64,000 nt of DNA from Rhabditoides inermis. Its lineage: Eukaryota; Nematoda; Chromadorea; Rhabditida; Rhabditidae. The stretch's first letter is position 1. Each line of letters starts with the position of its first letter. The stretch covers positions 1,125,501-1,189,500 of the forward strand of contig CAWZYM010000151.1 in the NCBI GenBank assembly GCA_963966185.1. Reading direction: 5' to 3'. Below the pieces are notes generated by a model. The model saw only the letters and a program-made list of their open reading frames with translations. It did no database searches and was not told where the DNA came from. This document shows positions 1 to 14,040 of the stretch, one piece after another. The position numbers and the translations under genes were made by a program.

Positions 1-85
1 CCTCCCCACCTCTCTCTCTCCTCTCTTTCCTCTCTTTCTCCTCTCTCCCTTCATTCCTTTCACTCCCTCTCTCTCTCTCCTCTCG

Positions 86-126
<41 letters not shown>

Positions 127-1299
127 TCGTTCCTCTAACTCCCCCTCTCTTTCCCCTCTTTATCTCTCACTCTTTCTCTCTCACTCTTTCTCCTCTCTCT
201 CCTCTCTGTATGCGCACGGAAGTCTGGACACGGAATTCCGAGTTTTGGAATTTGGAAGTGAAAATCTGAACCTTAACATTGCATATGCATGACATGATTT
301 TTTGTAAATTTTGTTCATCCAGGAAATATGTGTAGGATACTGACTCGCAGTCTCTATTTCCATATTATCTCTCTCATCAGTCAGTCACCTCTCTCCTCTC
401 CATAATGTGATTTCTTTCGGCCTTTGCCTTAGTCTATTCATGATCGAGTATTCTAGGTGAATAATGCGAAAAATAATAAATCGTCCAGCATTCTTTTCTC
501 TTTTTTTCTTTGTTATCTTTGTTATGCAATACAGCCAACGACGCGTCAATGTACGATATGTGGAAGCAATTAGAATACAATATCTCTCTCTATCTCTCTC
601 TCCCTTCTTCTCTATCTCTCTATCTTTCTCTTTTTCTCTTTCTCTCTCTCTCCTCTCTCTCGTCCATAATATAATTAGATAGATCGAATAGATCCATGCT
701 TCCGCACAACCAGCCAATAGCCATGCAATGTTTTGTTTTCCCTCCTCTTTTCCCTGTTCTCGCTTCCCCTATGAATAGGCAATGTTTCCTTCTACTCGGT
801 CGGTTTGTATTTTATCATTTCTTCACTCTGTCTTTTCTCCAAGAGATATCATTATTGCTATGTGTGTTGTTGCTGCTGTAAAGTAATATTAATGGAAAGA
901 ACGTGAAATTGTGAAAATTTTTGTTCCTGGATTCAAACTTGTGTAACCTTGTGAACGTGCGGAACACGTTTTCTATGGCAAGGCCTTCTCTTCCTTATTT
1001 TGCGTTTGCTTTTAAAGTCGGCAAAAAAAACACAGAGGTATGTATGTAGTCTAAAATTTTCCGTACTATGATGCTCTTCGTGCAGATTTCTCGCTCGCTT
1101 GATTGTGTTATTGTGGCGAGACCGGCTGTTTTGACAATCCCCTTTTTTGTCGCGGTCTCTATATAGAGTACGCGTCATGCAGTTTATATCAACAAAAAAA
1201 TTCACACGTACCTGACACTTTCCGTTTTTGGCATGTGGTCCTGCCATAAGTGCCATATGCATAGGTTACGTGCACACTGCCCTCAACATCTCTCTCTCT

Positions 1300-1356
<57 letters not shown>

Positions 1357-4092
1357 AATGTGCACCTTCAAAATGCATGCAAATTCGATTCCAGCCGTCG
1401 CCCCTTGAAGTCTGATTTATGATTTACATGTCGCAAAAAAATTATATGAATACGCAACTAGTTGTCATTGCTCTTTTTCTCACCGAGCTAATATACATTC
1501 CTAGAAATGCGACTACATTCAAATTCGCGTGGTGCAAGGAAGAGTGGCTGAAATTACAGACATGCGTGCGGGCAAAATTGCAAGACGTGCAAATTTTCGA
1601 AAAGACATTCTGCCGCATGCTGGTTTCATTAGTTATAATTGGTTGAAGTATGTTACAATTTCGTGTTGTTGTTGTTGTTGTGTGTGTGTTTTTTTGCGCC
1701 GTCGATGTTGGATGTTTGTGAAGAGAGACATCGAAGGAACACAGACTAGACAAGAGACAAGAGCCTTAGAAGCTCGGGCATTATTCATCATGTGGAAGAC
1801 GATTGATTGTGGAAGACGCTTAGAAGAAGTGGCTAAAACAATTGGTATGTTTTTATTAGACAATAAACTCTAGTGCTCTTTTTATTTGAATGTCTCACGC
1901 TTGTCTAGAATATAGGACGGAGTCTCTATTGGCACTCAAAACACACTGATCGTGTACTTACAACTATTTTTTCACAGCATTATTTCAAATTCGTTTTTCA
2001 CAGAATTAGTTCAAACTCGTGAGAGTAACACTTATCCTAGAAAATTCCGGCTGAGTGAATACTAGGCGGAAACTATTTTTTTTCACACAAAAAATCGCAA
2101 AGAATTTCCGCGTACCTGTTTGCTGATAAATTGCAAGCTACTAATCTGCGTTTTGGAGAGTTGTTTACAATAATGAGTTTTTTTTTCAATTCATAAGAGA
2201 CTGACGGGCACATTTTCACCACCCTTCTTCATATTTGCACACTCATTCACTCACCGGTAATTCGTATGATTTCTGGAATGTGTGATGAGATTCACTAGGG
2301 AGACAGGGAGAACGAGAGAGAGAGAGAGGGAATGAGAGAGGAGGAGAGAAAGAGAGATGGTTTTGTGCATCGTCGTGTGACGCAATTTGTTATTACTCGC
2401 TCGCAAGAGAGTCCAGATGGCCTATTTACAAATATACTCCTCTGCTCATCGCAGATTCATTTCATCATATTTTTAATCCCTCGTCTTACCCTACATTCCT
2501 TCATATCTCGAATATTCTGGAATAGGCTTCATAATACCGCTTCCTTGGAGAAAATGAGATAGAATGTCTTTTCGCAAATGAGCCTTGACGACCCAAAATT
2601 ATTCCTACAAGTCTAATTATATGTTTTCAACGTCTATAGTATAGTGGATGCAATTTGGCACATTTGTCCTGTCTTGCGAGAAGAATGTGGGAAAAATTGC
2701 TCTTTTCAAATCGGTTTTTGGACATTGCGGACTATTTCAGTGCTAAAGGTGACATGTTTTATTAAACGTATGTGGGTGGCGAGGGAGGATTGCTATAGCC
2801 AGCAATAGGAATGGGCCGTCTCACATTCATCTCGACTTTTCTCGACTTTATCTCATTTATCCCGCTAACAATCTATTATTCATTCACGGTATTCTCGATG
2901 TTTATTGTATTTTGCTTTTGCAACTACTGTTTTACAACACGCGATTGTCCGTCTGATTCTCTGATTGTCTGCGGATATAACCAGTATATATAACCAGAAA
3001 ACATTGGCGGTGTTGCGTTTGAGAGGATGGTCGTCAGTTAATCACTGGCGTCAATCACTGCTCCCTCTCTGCTCCTCCGCTCTCTGTCTGCTCCTTCTCC
3101 TCTCCTCCTCCTCTTCTCCTCCTCCGATCTATGTATGTGCCGCATTAACCGCTCATCGCGATCATTGCACACCGCTGTGCGTCAGAGCTCTACGAACATG
3201 TTAGCCTCCTGTCTCTATTCGATTAGAGTGAAAGTTCGCCTTCCCTCTGCTTCTCGAAGGGCAATTGGGTTTGTTTCGTCGATTACCTACTAGAAGCGCC
3301 GTTGTTTCTTCTGTTTTTTCTCGTTCCCGCAAAATGACAGAGAAAAATTGAGTTTGACGACGTCTTTCACTCTGTTGGAAGGTTTTTGCTGGGTCGCTTC
3401 TTCGCTTCCCCATTAGTTCGCGCGACAAATGTGAACCGATGTTTGATGGCCGGCTCATTTCACCCAATCACGTATCTCTCTTTCTCTGTCTGTTTCTCCG
3501 TCCTTCTCCCGGTCTGCCTGTCTCACTCACTCTCAACATGAAACTTGAACCTTTAACAACTGTTGTTCGATAGTTATAGCAAAAGAAAGTGTGATGTTTT
3601 CGATCCGAGTCAGCTGATTTCAAAATGATGTCTGAGACTCTATATGATAACATGGTACACAACGGCATAACTCATCTCTGGTTGGTGGTCAATTCGTCTA
3701 GGCCTCTAGCTTGTTGGGCGGCCGCGCCCTATTACCTTATTTACTCGCGCTAGAATGAAGCCACTATTCATAAGTGTCACAGCGCGTTCCTCAAAACGAA
3801 CCATCCAACTCTGTTCCTACTTATTATGTATATTTTAGAACGTCGAAAATAGAGCAACTAACGAACGAACGTCTTCAATTCTCGGAAGACTTGTGTTCGT
3901 CGGTTTGTGCAGTCTGCTGACGTCAAGAAATTGTAGTCTCATGATATTTGGAGGGACAAAAGCCGTTTTGTTGTCAACTTCCGTGGGGTCTATTCATAGA
4001 GAGGGAACTCGTTGATTCTCTCTCCACACACACTCACATGTATCGTAATATCACTAGTCTCTCATATTTCTACTACTATCGCGTGGCTAGCG

Positions 4093-4136
<44 letters not shown>

Positions 4137-4492
4137 CTCCCTCCCTCATCCGTGTTATTGCCTCTCCCTCTCTCTCTCTCCGGCTATTTCTCGGAAAGTC
4201 ACACCATATTGTTGTTTGTAAGTCTTCTGAGTCGCAATTTCACTGAGTGAATGAAGACTCGCTCGTATTGGCAACTCCCAACGGCAAACTCGTTAAGTTA
4301 TCTGTTTTATCTTCGCTACTTATTCCTCAAACGCTCGTTACTGCTTTTCGTATCTCATAGGATATGTAGATTGATCTCGGATCTCTCACGAAAATCGCCG
4401 AAATAATGTTCTTTCAAAAACGTGGTGGAGAGAAATCGGAGAAGGAAGCGGGCACCGGGAAGTGAGGAAAGACTAATTGACTGACTCTCCCT

Positions 4493-4540
<48 letters not shown>

Positions 4541-4928
4541 TCTCCCGTGACGACTGAAAGCTCGAACACCGTCGCCGCTAATTGAGAGAGGAGCCGTCTA
4601 TTTCTCTATGAAACACGACTTGCAGGAAAGATTCCTATTACAGTAGTCTACTGTAGTGGTTCACATTGATGTGTTATGTTGGGTCGAGTTACAGGTGTTA
4701 TCTCATAGTTATGTCCTCGCTAAATGTTGGGCTGAGCGCCGTATACTATGACACAGTAGTGCTATCAAGCTTATCATATAAGCGGATGGCATCGTCTCTC
4801 TCTCTCTCTCTCTCTTTCACTCACTCTCTCTCACTCTCCCTCTCTCTCCCTCTCTCGTCCTTTTCTCCTTCTGAAGGCAGTCGTGACGTAGACACGAGCT
4901 CCTATTTAAGGCGACCTCCGGATCGAGT

Positions 4929-4989
<61 letters not shown>

Positions 4990-5086
4990 GAAGAGAGGAA
5001 GATATGTGTGTAACCGCTGTTCTCTCTGTGTTGCTCTGCTGTTTTGTTGAGAAACGCTGCAACTCTCTCCCTGTGTTTCTTTCTCT

Positions 5087-5126
<40 letters not shown>

Positions 5127-5375
5127 TCCTCTCTCTCTCTCTCTATCTCTCTCTTTCTCGCTCGCTTGGCGCCAAATCGCATTTCCCTTCTTCTCCGATG
5201 TTCTGTCTGCGTTCCAAAAATGACTCGGTCTTCTGGTGAGGGAACGGTTGTTTGTGACTGGCCTGGTCCCCGGTCTGCATGGACTTATGAAGCGGTAGTC
5301 AAAGAAGCGAGTGATAGAGGAGGAGATTTACCCGCGGCCCAGAAAATCCACCTCCTCTCTCTCTCTTTCCTCTAT

Positions 5376-5418
<43 letters not shown>

Positions 5419-6040
5419 ACTCGACCCCCTTCCTCATTTTTCAATGCATTTTTCGCGAGCGCTGCCGGGGCAGTGAGACGCGTCGTCCAGGATGCTTATA
5501 TTATTCCATTCACTCAGCTGATGATTCTCTCTCTCTCTCTCTCTCATTCATCTAGATTTCTGTACTATTACTATACATGTTTTCCACAGTAGAGGACCCT
5601 ATAGGACATGCTACGTATGTGTGTGATGACACATATACATGTCTCCTTGAGTCTACCCCGCCTTCTTAATAGTAGAGTAATGAGCTCTCTCTCAGTCAGT
5701 TCTCTCTGCTCTTTCATACAATCCACTTCATTTACCCCGGGATTATCCTCGCCTAGCGCGCACTCGTGACTTTCTCCTTTCGCGACAAACTCGTGATTTT
5801 GTTATATCGTACTCCCACAACTGCATTACGGGAAAATCAAGGAATTTGCTGAAGTGATCATTAAACACATCCTGTTTCGATCCCTTCCATCATTCCGTAA
5901 TTTTCTGCCGTGTTTTCTCATATTGCTACACCACGTATCCTTTCACTTTGCATCGTACATCGAACAGTAATATCGTACTCATAACTTAACCTTGTTTTTG
6001 TGTTGTGTAGTTGTACAAGTTACAAGTGTTGGTTGCAGTG
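1..6040. other. CT/GA-rich DNA upstream of globin gene, no gene seen
   Basis: No reading frame here has coding character: the open frames are low-complexity (Ser-Leu or Arg-Glu) translations of (CT)n/(GA)n, or short unrelated stretches. Long perfect dinucleotide tracts stand at about 91-123, 1290-1355, 4098-4135, 4496-4538, 4932-4986, 5091-5122 and 5382-5415. Their orientation alternates. A promoter or non-coding first exon of the downstream globin gene could lie here, because a good acceptor sits immediately before its ATG, but none can be pinned down. Confidence 0.6.
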
Positions 6041-6925
6041 ATGGGCAACAAGTCCTCGTCAACAGGCGCGCGACGCAAGTCCGTCTCCGTCTACCAGATA
6101 GACTATCGCGACCGGAATCGACTACAGGAGGTGGGCAGGTTTTTTTTCTAAATGTATTATTTAATCTTATTATCGACATTATAAACACATAGTTCAAAGT
6201 AGCATAGCTTTGTAACTCTCACGGAAATGAGTATCAAAGAACTTTTGTGATTTGATTGTGTGCTTTGTACATCCGTACAGCAATATTTTTCACTATTTTG
6301 TCACTACAAACAATTATTGTTTGTGCTCAATAAAGTGCAACATATCTGGCTATTCATCATTCTTGTTTTGTCGAGACGAGTGAAAAAAAGACATTTCAAA
6401 ACATACAATAGCATACGGCATATGACATAGTAGCTTAACGGCACAAGAATCTCAGAAATCAAAAGTGTCCCAGGCGGAGGGAATCCTGAAATCTTTGAAA
6501 ATGTGAAAACATATTTACACAGGGTCTTCAAGTACTTCTGCTAAATTCTGTGTCTTGTAGGACTTCAACAAGTCCAAGTCGATGAATGCACTCGGATCGA
6601 AATCCAAGTCGCATGCCTCATTGAAAAAGACGGAGAGTGGTCTGAAAAGAACCGATACGAAGAACGGAAGGTGCGTACATTTTCACACTACATTTTAAAA
6701 TTTGTATCATTCTTTTTGTGGGGTACTTGAAAGTCACATTTCTTTGTGAGGGAAGTTGAATTTGTGAGACATCGAGGGTGGTCCGACCAAATTGCTTCAA
6801 CTTCTTCGATCACTGCTTTTCGAGCGCGATTTTTATTTGGCGAGCCGGAAATGAGAGAGCGCCTGATGTTTACGATACTATCATGCAAATATGGATAAAC
6901 ATTACAAGACGCTCTTATTATCATA

Positions 6926-6974
<49 letters not shown>

Positions 6975-7276
6975 CTCTCTCTCTTTCTCTCTCTCTCCCT
7001 CTCTCTTGAGAGGGTGTGCTGGATATTATGTTAATACATGCATTGTGTTATTCCTCGAGAATTTGTGGGGGATGCGTATGCATTGTATCTCTCTATCTAT
7101 GAATGTCGCGGATCGCAAGAGGCTCATCAAGGGTCATGTTTACTGGAGGGTTACCAGAGAGGCATGATGACGTCACAGCATCCTCTCCTCAGCAGCCTTT
7201 CGCTAATGAGTGTGTGTGCGGCCCACTGCGCTTCTATGCGGCCCCGAGATACTATGAATATTCTCGAGGGAATGTC

Positions 7277-7338
<62 letters not shown>

Positions 7339-8736
7339 ATGTCGCGATTGCGTTATAAAGCTGATGCACATCTATGTACATCGTAGTCGAAATAATGACT
7401 GCAAGGCATGACATTTTGATGAGTTATTAGATTATGAATTATGATTATGATATTTGCTTCAGCTCCGCTGCGCTCAACCGAACTAAATCGCAAATGAAGA
7501 GGGACGCGTCACACCCAATCAGTCCGCAAGGTATCAATCAATCGATAAATCGATAATCTACTCAATCAATCGATATTTTTCAGGTCGTGAAATCATCCGC
7601 GAGTGCTTCGAAAATCCTCACAGCGAGTTTGGCAATAAGGTACGGAGCGCTTTTTTACTACCATATGATAAATTTGATGGAAGTATATTGGGTGGAACTT
7701 CAGTAGAGTATTGGTATGAATATGAGAAACTCTAATATTGGAACATGTGCTCATCTTCCGTAAAAAAAAGTGTTGCGTTACAAGCGGTCGCCAGACGAGA
7801 AAATTGAATTTCGCAGTTTGTTCGGTTGTTTCTTCCAAACCTGGTTCGAGCAACAAACCACAATCCAATCATCCGTTCACATATGTGAGAGACGTGGATT
7901 TCTGAAGTCTGGTGGTAGATCATGAAAGATCACGAATCGATCGCTCATCGGCGGCAGTTGTCGACTATCTGGAACACGCTCGATCAGTCAGACAGAGGCG
8001 AGAGAGCACGCACTGGAGAGAGAGTCAGAGAGGGCGCTGACTGATGGGCAATGTATTTTTGAAGAGTGATGGAGTTTTTGACGCATGGAGGGTGAGAGAG
8101 GCGGAAGTAGCGTGAAAAAGTGAGAGGGTCAGAGAAGTGGGTGGGAGACGCACGCAACTGCTGTTTTCCGAGGTGGGGGTTGTAGGTGTCACTCTGCCGG
8201 GCTTGTAAGTTTAGACAATTAAGACGGGGGAGAAAGAATCACAAAAGTATAATCATATCAAATTCCCAACTGTTTTTATAGGAAGTGCTAGATGAACGAA
8301 CAAATCGTCTTTCAGGTTTGTCAGCGGGTGTTCGAGAAGCGGCCCGACTACCAGAAGTACGTGTACACACTCGGCAAGGAGAAGTCGTTTGCGATAACCG
8401 TCAAGCTGAAGGACCTCATTGAGTCCGTAGTCGCCAGGGTGAGTGTGTTTTCCATGCAAATTGAGTATCAAATTGGTGAACTATGGTGTGTTCTTTTGCC
8501 ACATCGCACAAGGGCACAAGTCACTTCTTTTTCCAGACGTTTTATTTACAAGTGCTGATCAGCGGTCTCTTATGATTGACGCGTCTGGCTAGTAGCACCT
8601 CTTCTCACCTGAAAGACTCGATAGACCGAAAACAATCTCTATAGCATCATCTTGTATATTGATGAGTGTGTTGTGCAAGTTCTGTGATTCTTTGAAGTGC
8701 AATGAGAGAGAGGAAGAGAAAGAGAGAAAGAGAGAA

Positions 8737-8785
<49 letters not shown>

Positions 8786-10756
8786 CCCACTTTACAATGA
8801 CTTACTTTCGCGCGAGCGAGAGTGTGTTATCGCAGATCGTCGTTTTCGACGGATTTCCGTGTCGGCATTACACCCCGTGAACTCAGGTGTGAAAACGTGA
8901 CGAAAATGAGGGAAAACATTTGTTTACAACGCATTTTACCCAAATCACTACTCATAGGCTAAAACCTGGCAATATAATTTATTTAGATGATTCAACACTC
9001 AATTATTTTTAATAACAATGTTTTTTCTTCAGATTCATGACTGTGAGTACATTGCTGATATCAGTCGCGCCTATGGGGAGGAGCATGTGGAGTTGAAGGT
9101 AATCGATAAATCGATAGATCGATAGTCGATCAATATCGATCGACGTTGCAGGCGGCGGGGTTCAAGCCCGACTTCTGGGTGTCGATGGCGGATGCGATCA
9201 CTGTGGAGGGAGTGATCCTCGATATGGCTAATCATCAGGTGAGTACAGTATACCATATGCCAAGTGAACTCCTCTCACATCACATGTCATATCACGGAAA
9301 TGCCTGATTGGTTATCGCAGATACTGAGACAGAATTTCAACCTGCATATCGCACCCCGTTTCAGCCAGCGGACACAGTCTCCGCGTGGTCGCAGCTCGTG
9401 TCTCTCATGTTCTCATCGGTCAGGGACGGCTACTACACCGCACTCCGACAGAACAGACTCAACAGGTGCGTTCAGTAATCCAAACAGTCACGAAAAAGAA
9501 TAAATCCAATCTCAACAGGTGTGGTCGTCTCTATACTGAATTGTAACGGTAGTTGAAAGGCATTTCGAGGCTAGTTGGACGACACGACCTTATGTTTGCA
9601 GCCGTCGCGGTGTGCGCCGACAGACGACAGTGGATTCGACGGGCGGAGTGAGCACCGACCAGGCGGACGATGTGAGTCGAGCAGTCAACTAGTAACGTGT
9701 TTCCAAGGCGTTGTGCCGCTTTTGACAAGACTCACCACACTGTCACAATGTCACTACTTTTTCTCCTATTTTGACAGATGTCATTGTCATATGAAAAGGC
9801 AAAAAGTACATTGATAGATGTTTTATGATATGGAAAGTGTACATTCATTCTCATTCCGTTCTTGCAGTCGCCTGAGGGCGAGCCGTCGCCGATCGGCGAA
9901 GCATCTACATCGTCCATTTCGAGGAGGACACACGGCAGTGTCAGCTCGCAGACCAGCAGCGCCCAGAGAAGCAAGAGAGGTACGGTAGTATACAGTACAA
10001 GAAAGCATACGGTAGCCGTCGTTGGAAAATCGCTGGGCCGTCATAAGCTCACAAGTATCTTGAATAGAAGGCTATATTTACGTTTACCTTTACGGAACGT
10101 GCGATTTTGGTGAAGGGAAATCGATGTTTCAATCAATGTCCGTATAATACAGAGATGATCCTATAGGAAAAGCAGTAAAAGCAATCTTGTTGAGTGAATT
10201 TCAAGGTTGTTTGTGCGCCTTCAGCCGAGTTCCTCACATGTTTTTCCCGGTAATCGGTTTTCGGTAATCCAAATTCGGTAATCTCAGGTAAAGTCATGCG
10301 AGGATCTCTCTGCAGATTTATTAGAAGAAATAGTAAATCGGATTTTCGAAGAAATCGGTAATCCGAGTGAAAGTCTTCTGAAATGAACGAATTCAGTTGA
10401 AGTGAACATATACATAAATAGGGACCTTTTTTATTATACCGTTTTCAGGATCCTTGGAGAACACACAGTCGCCTTCAATCACACAAGTCAGCACACCGGT
10501 TAGCCAGAAGAGGTGGGTTAACAAATACATGAACAAGCAAAATTAATAATACATAGTGAAGTCACAGACAGTGGAGGAGAGAGGAGTTCGCACGTAGAGC
10601 AAAAACCCCGTTAGTAACGGAATGAAGATCCACAAAACATACCAACAGTGATCTGCTTGCAGGACGAACATCCTGGAGCAGTCGACCTCGTCTCGCTACT
10701 GCCAGCCGGTGTCGGCAGGCGGAGAGCCAGCGATGCGCAGGCCCATCTTCGAGTGA
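6041..10756 (+). CDS. Globin-family protein with N-myristoyl-type start and long Ser/Thr-rich tail
   Basis: Twelve exons join in frame to 346 codons: 6041-6130, 6561-6670, 7463-7530, 7584-7639, 8316-8438, 9033-9098, 9152-9238, 9365-9465, 9602-9671, 9868-9979, 10449-10512, 10663-10756. The protein starts MGNKSSS, fitting N-myristoylation at Gly2, followed by a basic Ser/Lys-rich segment of about 80 residues. A globin fold covers roughly residues 80-220: REIIRECF (helix A), a Pro-containing B/C turn in EKRPDYQKY, and GEEHVELK, whose His is the probable proximal haem ligand (F8), followed by GFKPDFW. The last 125 residues are Ser/Thr/Gln-rich and look disordered. Nematodes have many such divergent globins, some acylated and used in oxygen or redox sensing rather than transport; that role is inference. 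The start follows a TTGCAG acceptor by two bases, so SL trans-splicing is likely. I cannot assign a specific glb number. Confidence 0.85.
6929..7006. repeat. (CT)n microsatellite in globin intron
   Basis: About 78 bases of CT repeat in the third globin intron; a (GA)n tract of similar size stands at 7274-7338 in the same intron, so the two could pair in the transcript. Confidence 0.9.
8702..8781. repeat. (GA)n microsatellite in globin intron
   Basis: GA/GAAA run of about 80 bases in the intron between globin exons 8316-8438 and 9033-9098. Confidence 0.9.
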
Positions 10757-11555
10757 CACCCTCCTCTTCTGTCTCCCTCTCCCCTCTCCCCCCCGCCCCC
10801 CCCCCCCCTCCCCCCACCAAGGCTTTACTAACGGGTGCTCTCCTCCTATTCGATGTGTGTGTGGAATAGCCGCCGGGTTATCGTCGTCGCGTATGTTTTT
10901 CGATGTTTATATATTGTGTATATTTTATCAGTTATGAGATTTGAATGAATGTATTTGTTTGGAGTTATCTATAAACGGTTTGAAATGATTAATTGTGTTT
11001 TTATTGTTGTTGTCAGTAAATTTAGGTAAGATTGAAGTGAGTAAGACTCTAATTGTTACATGTAGGTTAATTTTTGCCGAATTTTCTTTCTGTTGTCAGT
11101 CCTCGTTGTGGAGGGCAGTGACTAATTTCTCCTTTTATGCACAATCGCGTGTTAACCATATCTGATTGCTAGCTGTTACACTAATACGTTGCACTGCGCG
11201 CTCTTGAAAGCGTCGCACCAATAGTAATCTCGCGAAAAAAATATGGAAATGACGATACCATTGAAAAAAAATATGCAAATTATACAAATATGGAAATGAC
11301 GATACAATCGATACCATTGGTAGTTCTAATAGTGTTCTGAAATTCGGTAATCACATTTGCAATAAAAAAGTGGATTTTGTATGTTTCAAAATTCACGTGT
11401 AAAACACAGACACGGTCAATCGGTAGTGGTAGAGACACCTATGAACTATAAACTATTTTTTTTAAATATAGAAACTTTTTCTTTTGGAGATAGTGTAACC
11501 TCTGAACGGTAAGTTTCAACCAGAAGAAACTTGTATTATATACTTTTTATAGTAA
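10757..11555. other. 3' flank of globin gene
   Basis: AT-rich DNA with a poly-C/CT stretch at about 10765-10815 just after the globin stop codon. No reading frame of interest and no clear RNA gene seen. Confidence 0.5.
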
Positions 11556-11683
11556 CCAGCCTCTCCGGGCTGCTCCGCAGCCCTCCGAGGCTGGTCCGCA
11601 GAGCCAAGGACTGAGCCGGAGTTATCAGAAAGCAAGTTCGTCTTTCGAAGACTGGCCCTGCGGTCAAGCCCCGGAGAGGCTGG
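11556..11683. repeat. 128-bp palindromic element with 14-bp terminal inverted repeats
   Basis: CCAGCCTCTCCGGG at 11556-11569 is matched by its reverse complement at 11670-11683. The interior is GC-rich (GAGGCTGG and CCGCAG recur) and contrasts with AT-rich flanks. It could be a very small MITE or a structured-RNA template; no reading frame is present. Confidence 0.5.
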
Positions 11684-12119
11684 AATCTTTGGACTCCCCC
11701 TTCTCTAGCACGCTCACCTGATTTTCTTCCGTAGAAGCTTCTGGAAAGTTCCAAAAAGTTGATTACGACAACAGGCAACTCGAGAGTAACAGAAAAACAG
11801 TAAAAAAATGGCTTAGAATATTGATTTTTCTTACTGTAGTGTACTGTAGGATTACTGTTGGATAACCCACTGCGACATGATCCTCAACCCTTGAGGTGTT
11901 CATTGGTATAGGTGGATGGGACCTCTGACCCTTTGGCGCGACAGGAGAGTCTGGACATACACACACCAGGTTAGCGCTTTATTAAGGAGTATGACAACTT
12001 ATGATGATTGATGCATGTTTCGTTCAATAATAATCACTTTTTAAATTATGGTCGATAAACGTGTCATGATTTGTTTCGTAAGAATCAGAGGATACACTAC
12101 CTTTAACAGTCCTCGTCAG

Positions 12120-12640
12120 CCTCTGTAAATCTCTTCTTAGACTCCACAAGTCTCGGCAGCGTAGGTGAGCGCGGGTAGAACTGCCATCCGAAACACTTTC
12201 CTCCGCAGTCGCATCGGCGCGCTCTTCAGCATCAGGAACAGGCTATGTCAGAAGAAAGCGCCCCAGCCAGCCTGTACTCTCCTCGTCACTTCTACTCGAT
12301 CGTCGGTCAGAAAGCTGAGAGAGCGGTCTACGTAGAGAAAATTGTCCACGTACTACACTTCTCATACGTCCACTCGGATGCTCTTCTTTAGTTCGTTGCT
12401 CATCACCACTGTCTTCTTCTTGTTCACGTACATCCCGTAGTCGCTGCTCTTCTCCGCGAGTTCCTCTAAGTAGTACCTCGGGCCGTAGCCGAAGGTGAGC
12501 GTACAAACAGGATGATGTAGTCAGCATTGATAGATGAGTCAGCTTCTGCTCTCCAATGTCCAGTCCTCCCCCAACAAAATCGAAGTCTAGTTTTTTTTTC
12601 AGCGAGCACGCAGTTGAACAGGTGCGTATTCTTAAGATTT
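12120..12640 (-). pseudogene. Decayed RTE-type non-LTR reverse transcriptase fragment
   Basis: Reading the minus strand with frame changes gives the ordered landmarks of an RTE-family reverse transcriptase: LFNCVLAE (about 12600), GLDIGEQKLTHL then NADYIILF in place of the usual FADDIVLF (about 12510-12560), GMYVNKKKTVVMSNELK (about 12400-12440), VEVTRRVQAGWGAFF (about 12250-12300), and LKSAPMRLRRKVFRMAVLPALTYAAETC (about 12150-12230). Stops and at least two frameshifts interrupt it, and the catalytic Asp pair is altered, so it is dead. The family is unrelated to the NeSL element further along. Ends are approximate. Confidence 0.75.
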
Positions 12641-14040
12641 ATATCCACCAAATTATGTGATCTCAACTCCATTCGAGAATGCTTCATAGTAGATTGAAAA
12701 AGGTACCGATCAGAAAACGTATGAAAAACGAACCTAATTTAATCTTAGCCTTCTTTATAGTCTCGAATAAAAAAAGTCTTATTGGTTATCTGGATTGTGT
12801 GTTATTCCGTCTGGATGGAAGAGGAAGTGATGTGTAGAACACATGGTGAGACAAGTGACGAGCGAGAGAGAGAGAATGTAATTTTGATCTCGAGAACTTA
12901 AATTATTAAAATGATAAAAGATTCGGACATGAAATCTCATTGCAAGTTTGTCATAATGAAAAGAACTTATCAAAAAAAGACCCGTAATTTATAGTGTATG
13001 GTGGTGTGAAACTGATATTGTGCAACACCCCAGTAACGGCGATTTTGGCATTTCAAAAATTACATTGCACTTTTTAAACTTTTTTTTGGTTTCGTTTCTG
13101 TTCTCCTTTTTCTTGTTATATTTTGCGAAGGCTCATAGTCAAAACAAGTGCATAATCGATGGTTTGATTATCCTGATAGCGCTGCGGACAGCAGTGCTGT
13201 TGTTTGGGTTTGGTGCAATGCGGTGTTTATCGGCTTCCCTACCGCCGCATCTACCCACACTTGAATATATGTACATCCAGTGAGAGGGAGACGACGTAGT
13301 GAGTGCGAGAGAGAGAGAGAGAGGGAGTGAGTGTGATATACTCAGCTAGTCACCGCGCGCACTCGCTCTCGCTCACTCTTTCCGCTCGCATCCGCGCGCC
13401 TTGCATAATGAATGCGTTGCACTCTTACTACAATGCTCATCCTCCATGTTACACATAAGTTTCGTCTACCTCGCCATCCATTCATAAATAGGTCTGTCTT
13501 ACTTTCTCGAAATCGATAGAGCACATGCATCGCGTCGCTCCATTAGCTTCGTTCCCCCTCCCCCTGCCGTCTTTACTCTGCTGTTATGTCCCTCCCGCAA
13601 TGCCGTTACCATTGTTATCCAAGACCTTTTGCTTTTTGAATAAAACGTCGTCAACGTTTGCCGCGCGTTGCCTCGGGGCGGCTATGTTGGGGTAGTGAGT
13701 GGTGGTGTGTGATCGATTTTCGCTTTCTTGAATGGGTGGGCGGGCGTAGTCGCTTCCCATGTGGGGAGTGAGAGTGAGAGAGAACATGCAGAATATCGCA
13801 GCGTCTCTCTCTCTCTCTCTCTCTCCTTTCCTTCCTCCCACGGAAACAAATGTTGTGAACGCCTCGTCTTCTTGTTTCGCAATGTGTCACAGCACCAGCC
13901 TATTCATTCCTGCCATTCCATTTCATTTCTAATCAAGTTCTTGCGTCGTGTCTGCTGGGGTCATTCATCTCTCTCTCCTCTCGCACATGTCCTTTCCCCC
14001 GCAACTCATTCCACTCTCATTTCGTCTCGTTCCAGGCGAC
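12641..14040. other. Intergenic DNA upstream of endophilin-B
   Basis: No coding region supported. It contains short GA runs at 13308-13324 and a CT run at 13805-13826. The acceptor-like GTTCCAG ends five bases before the endophilin-B ATG. Confidence 0.5.

Noticed and set aside
4666..5182. Open frames on both strands rich in Ser-Leu or Arg-Glu repeats
   Set aside because: Translations of (CT)n/(GA)n; a dinucleotide repeat has no stops in several frames at once. No splice context or non-repeat coding sequence.
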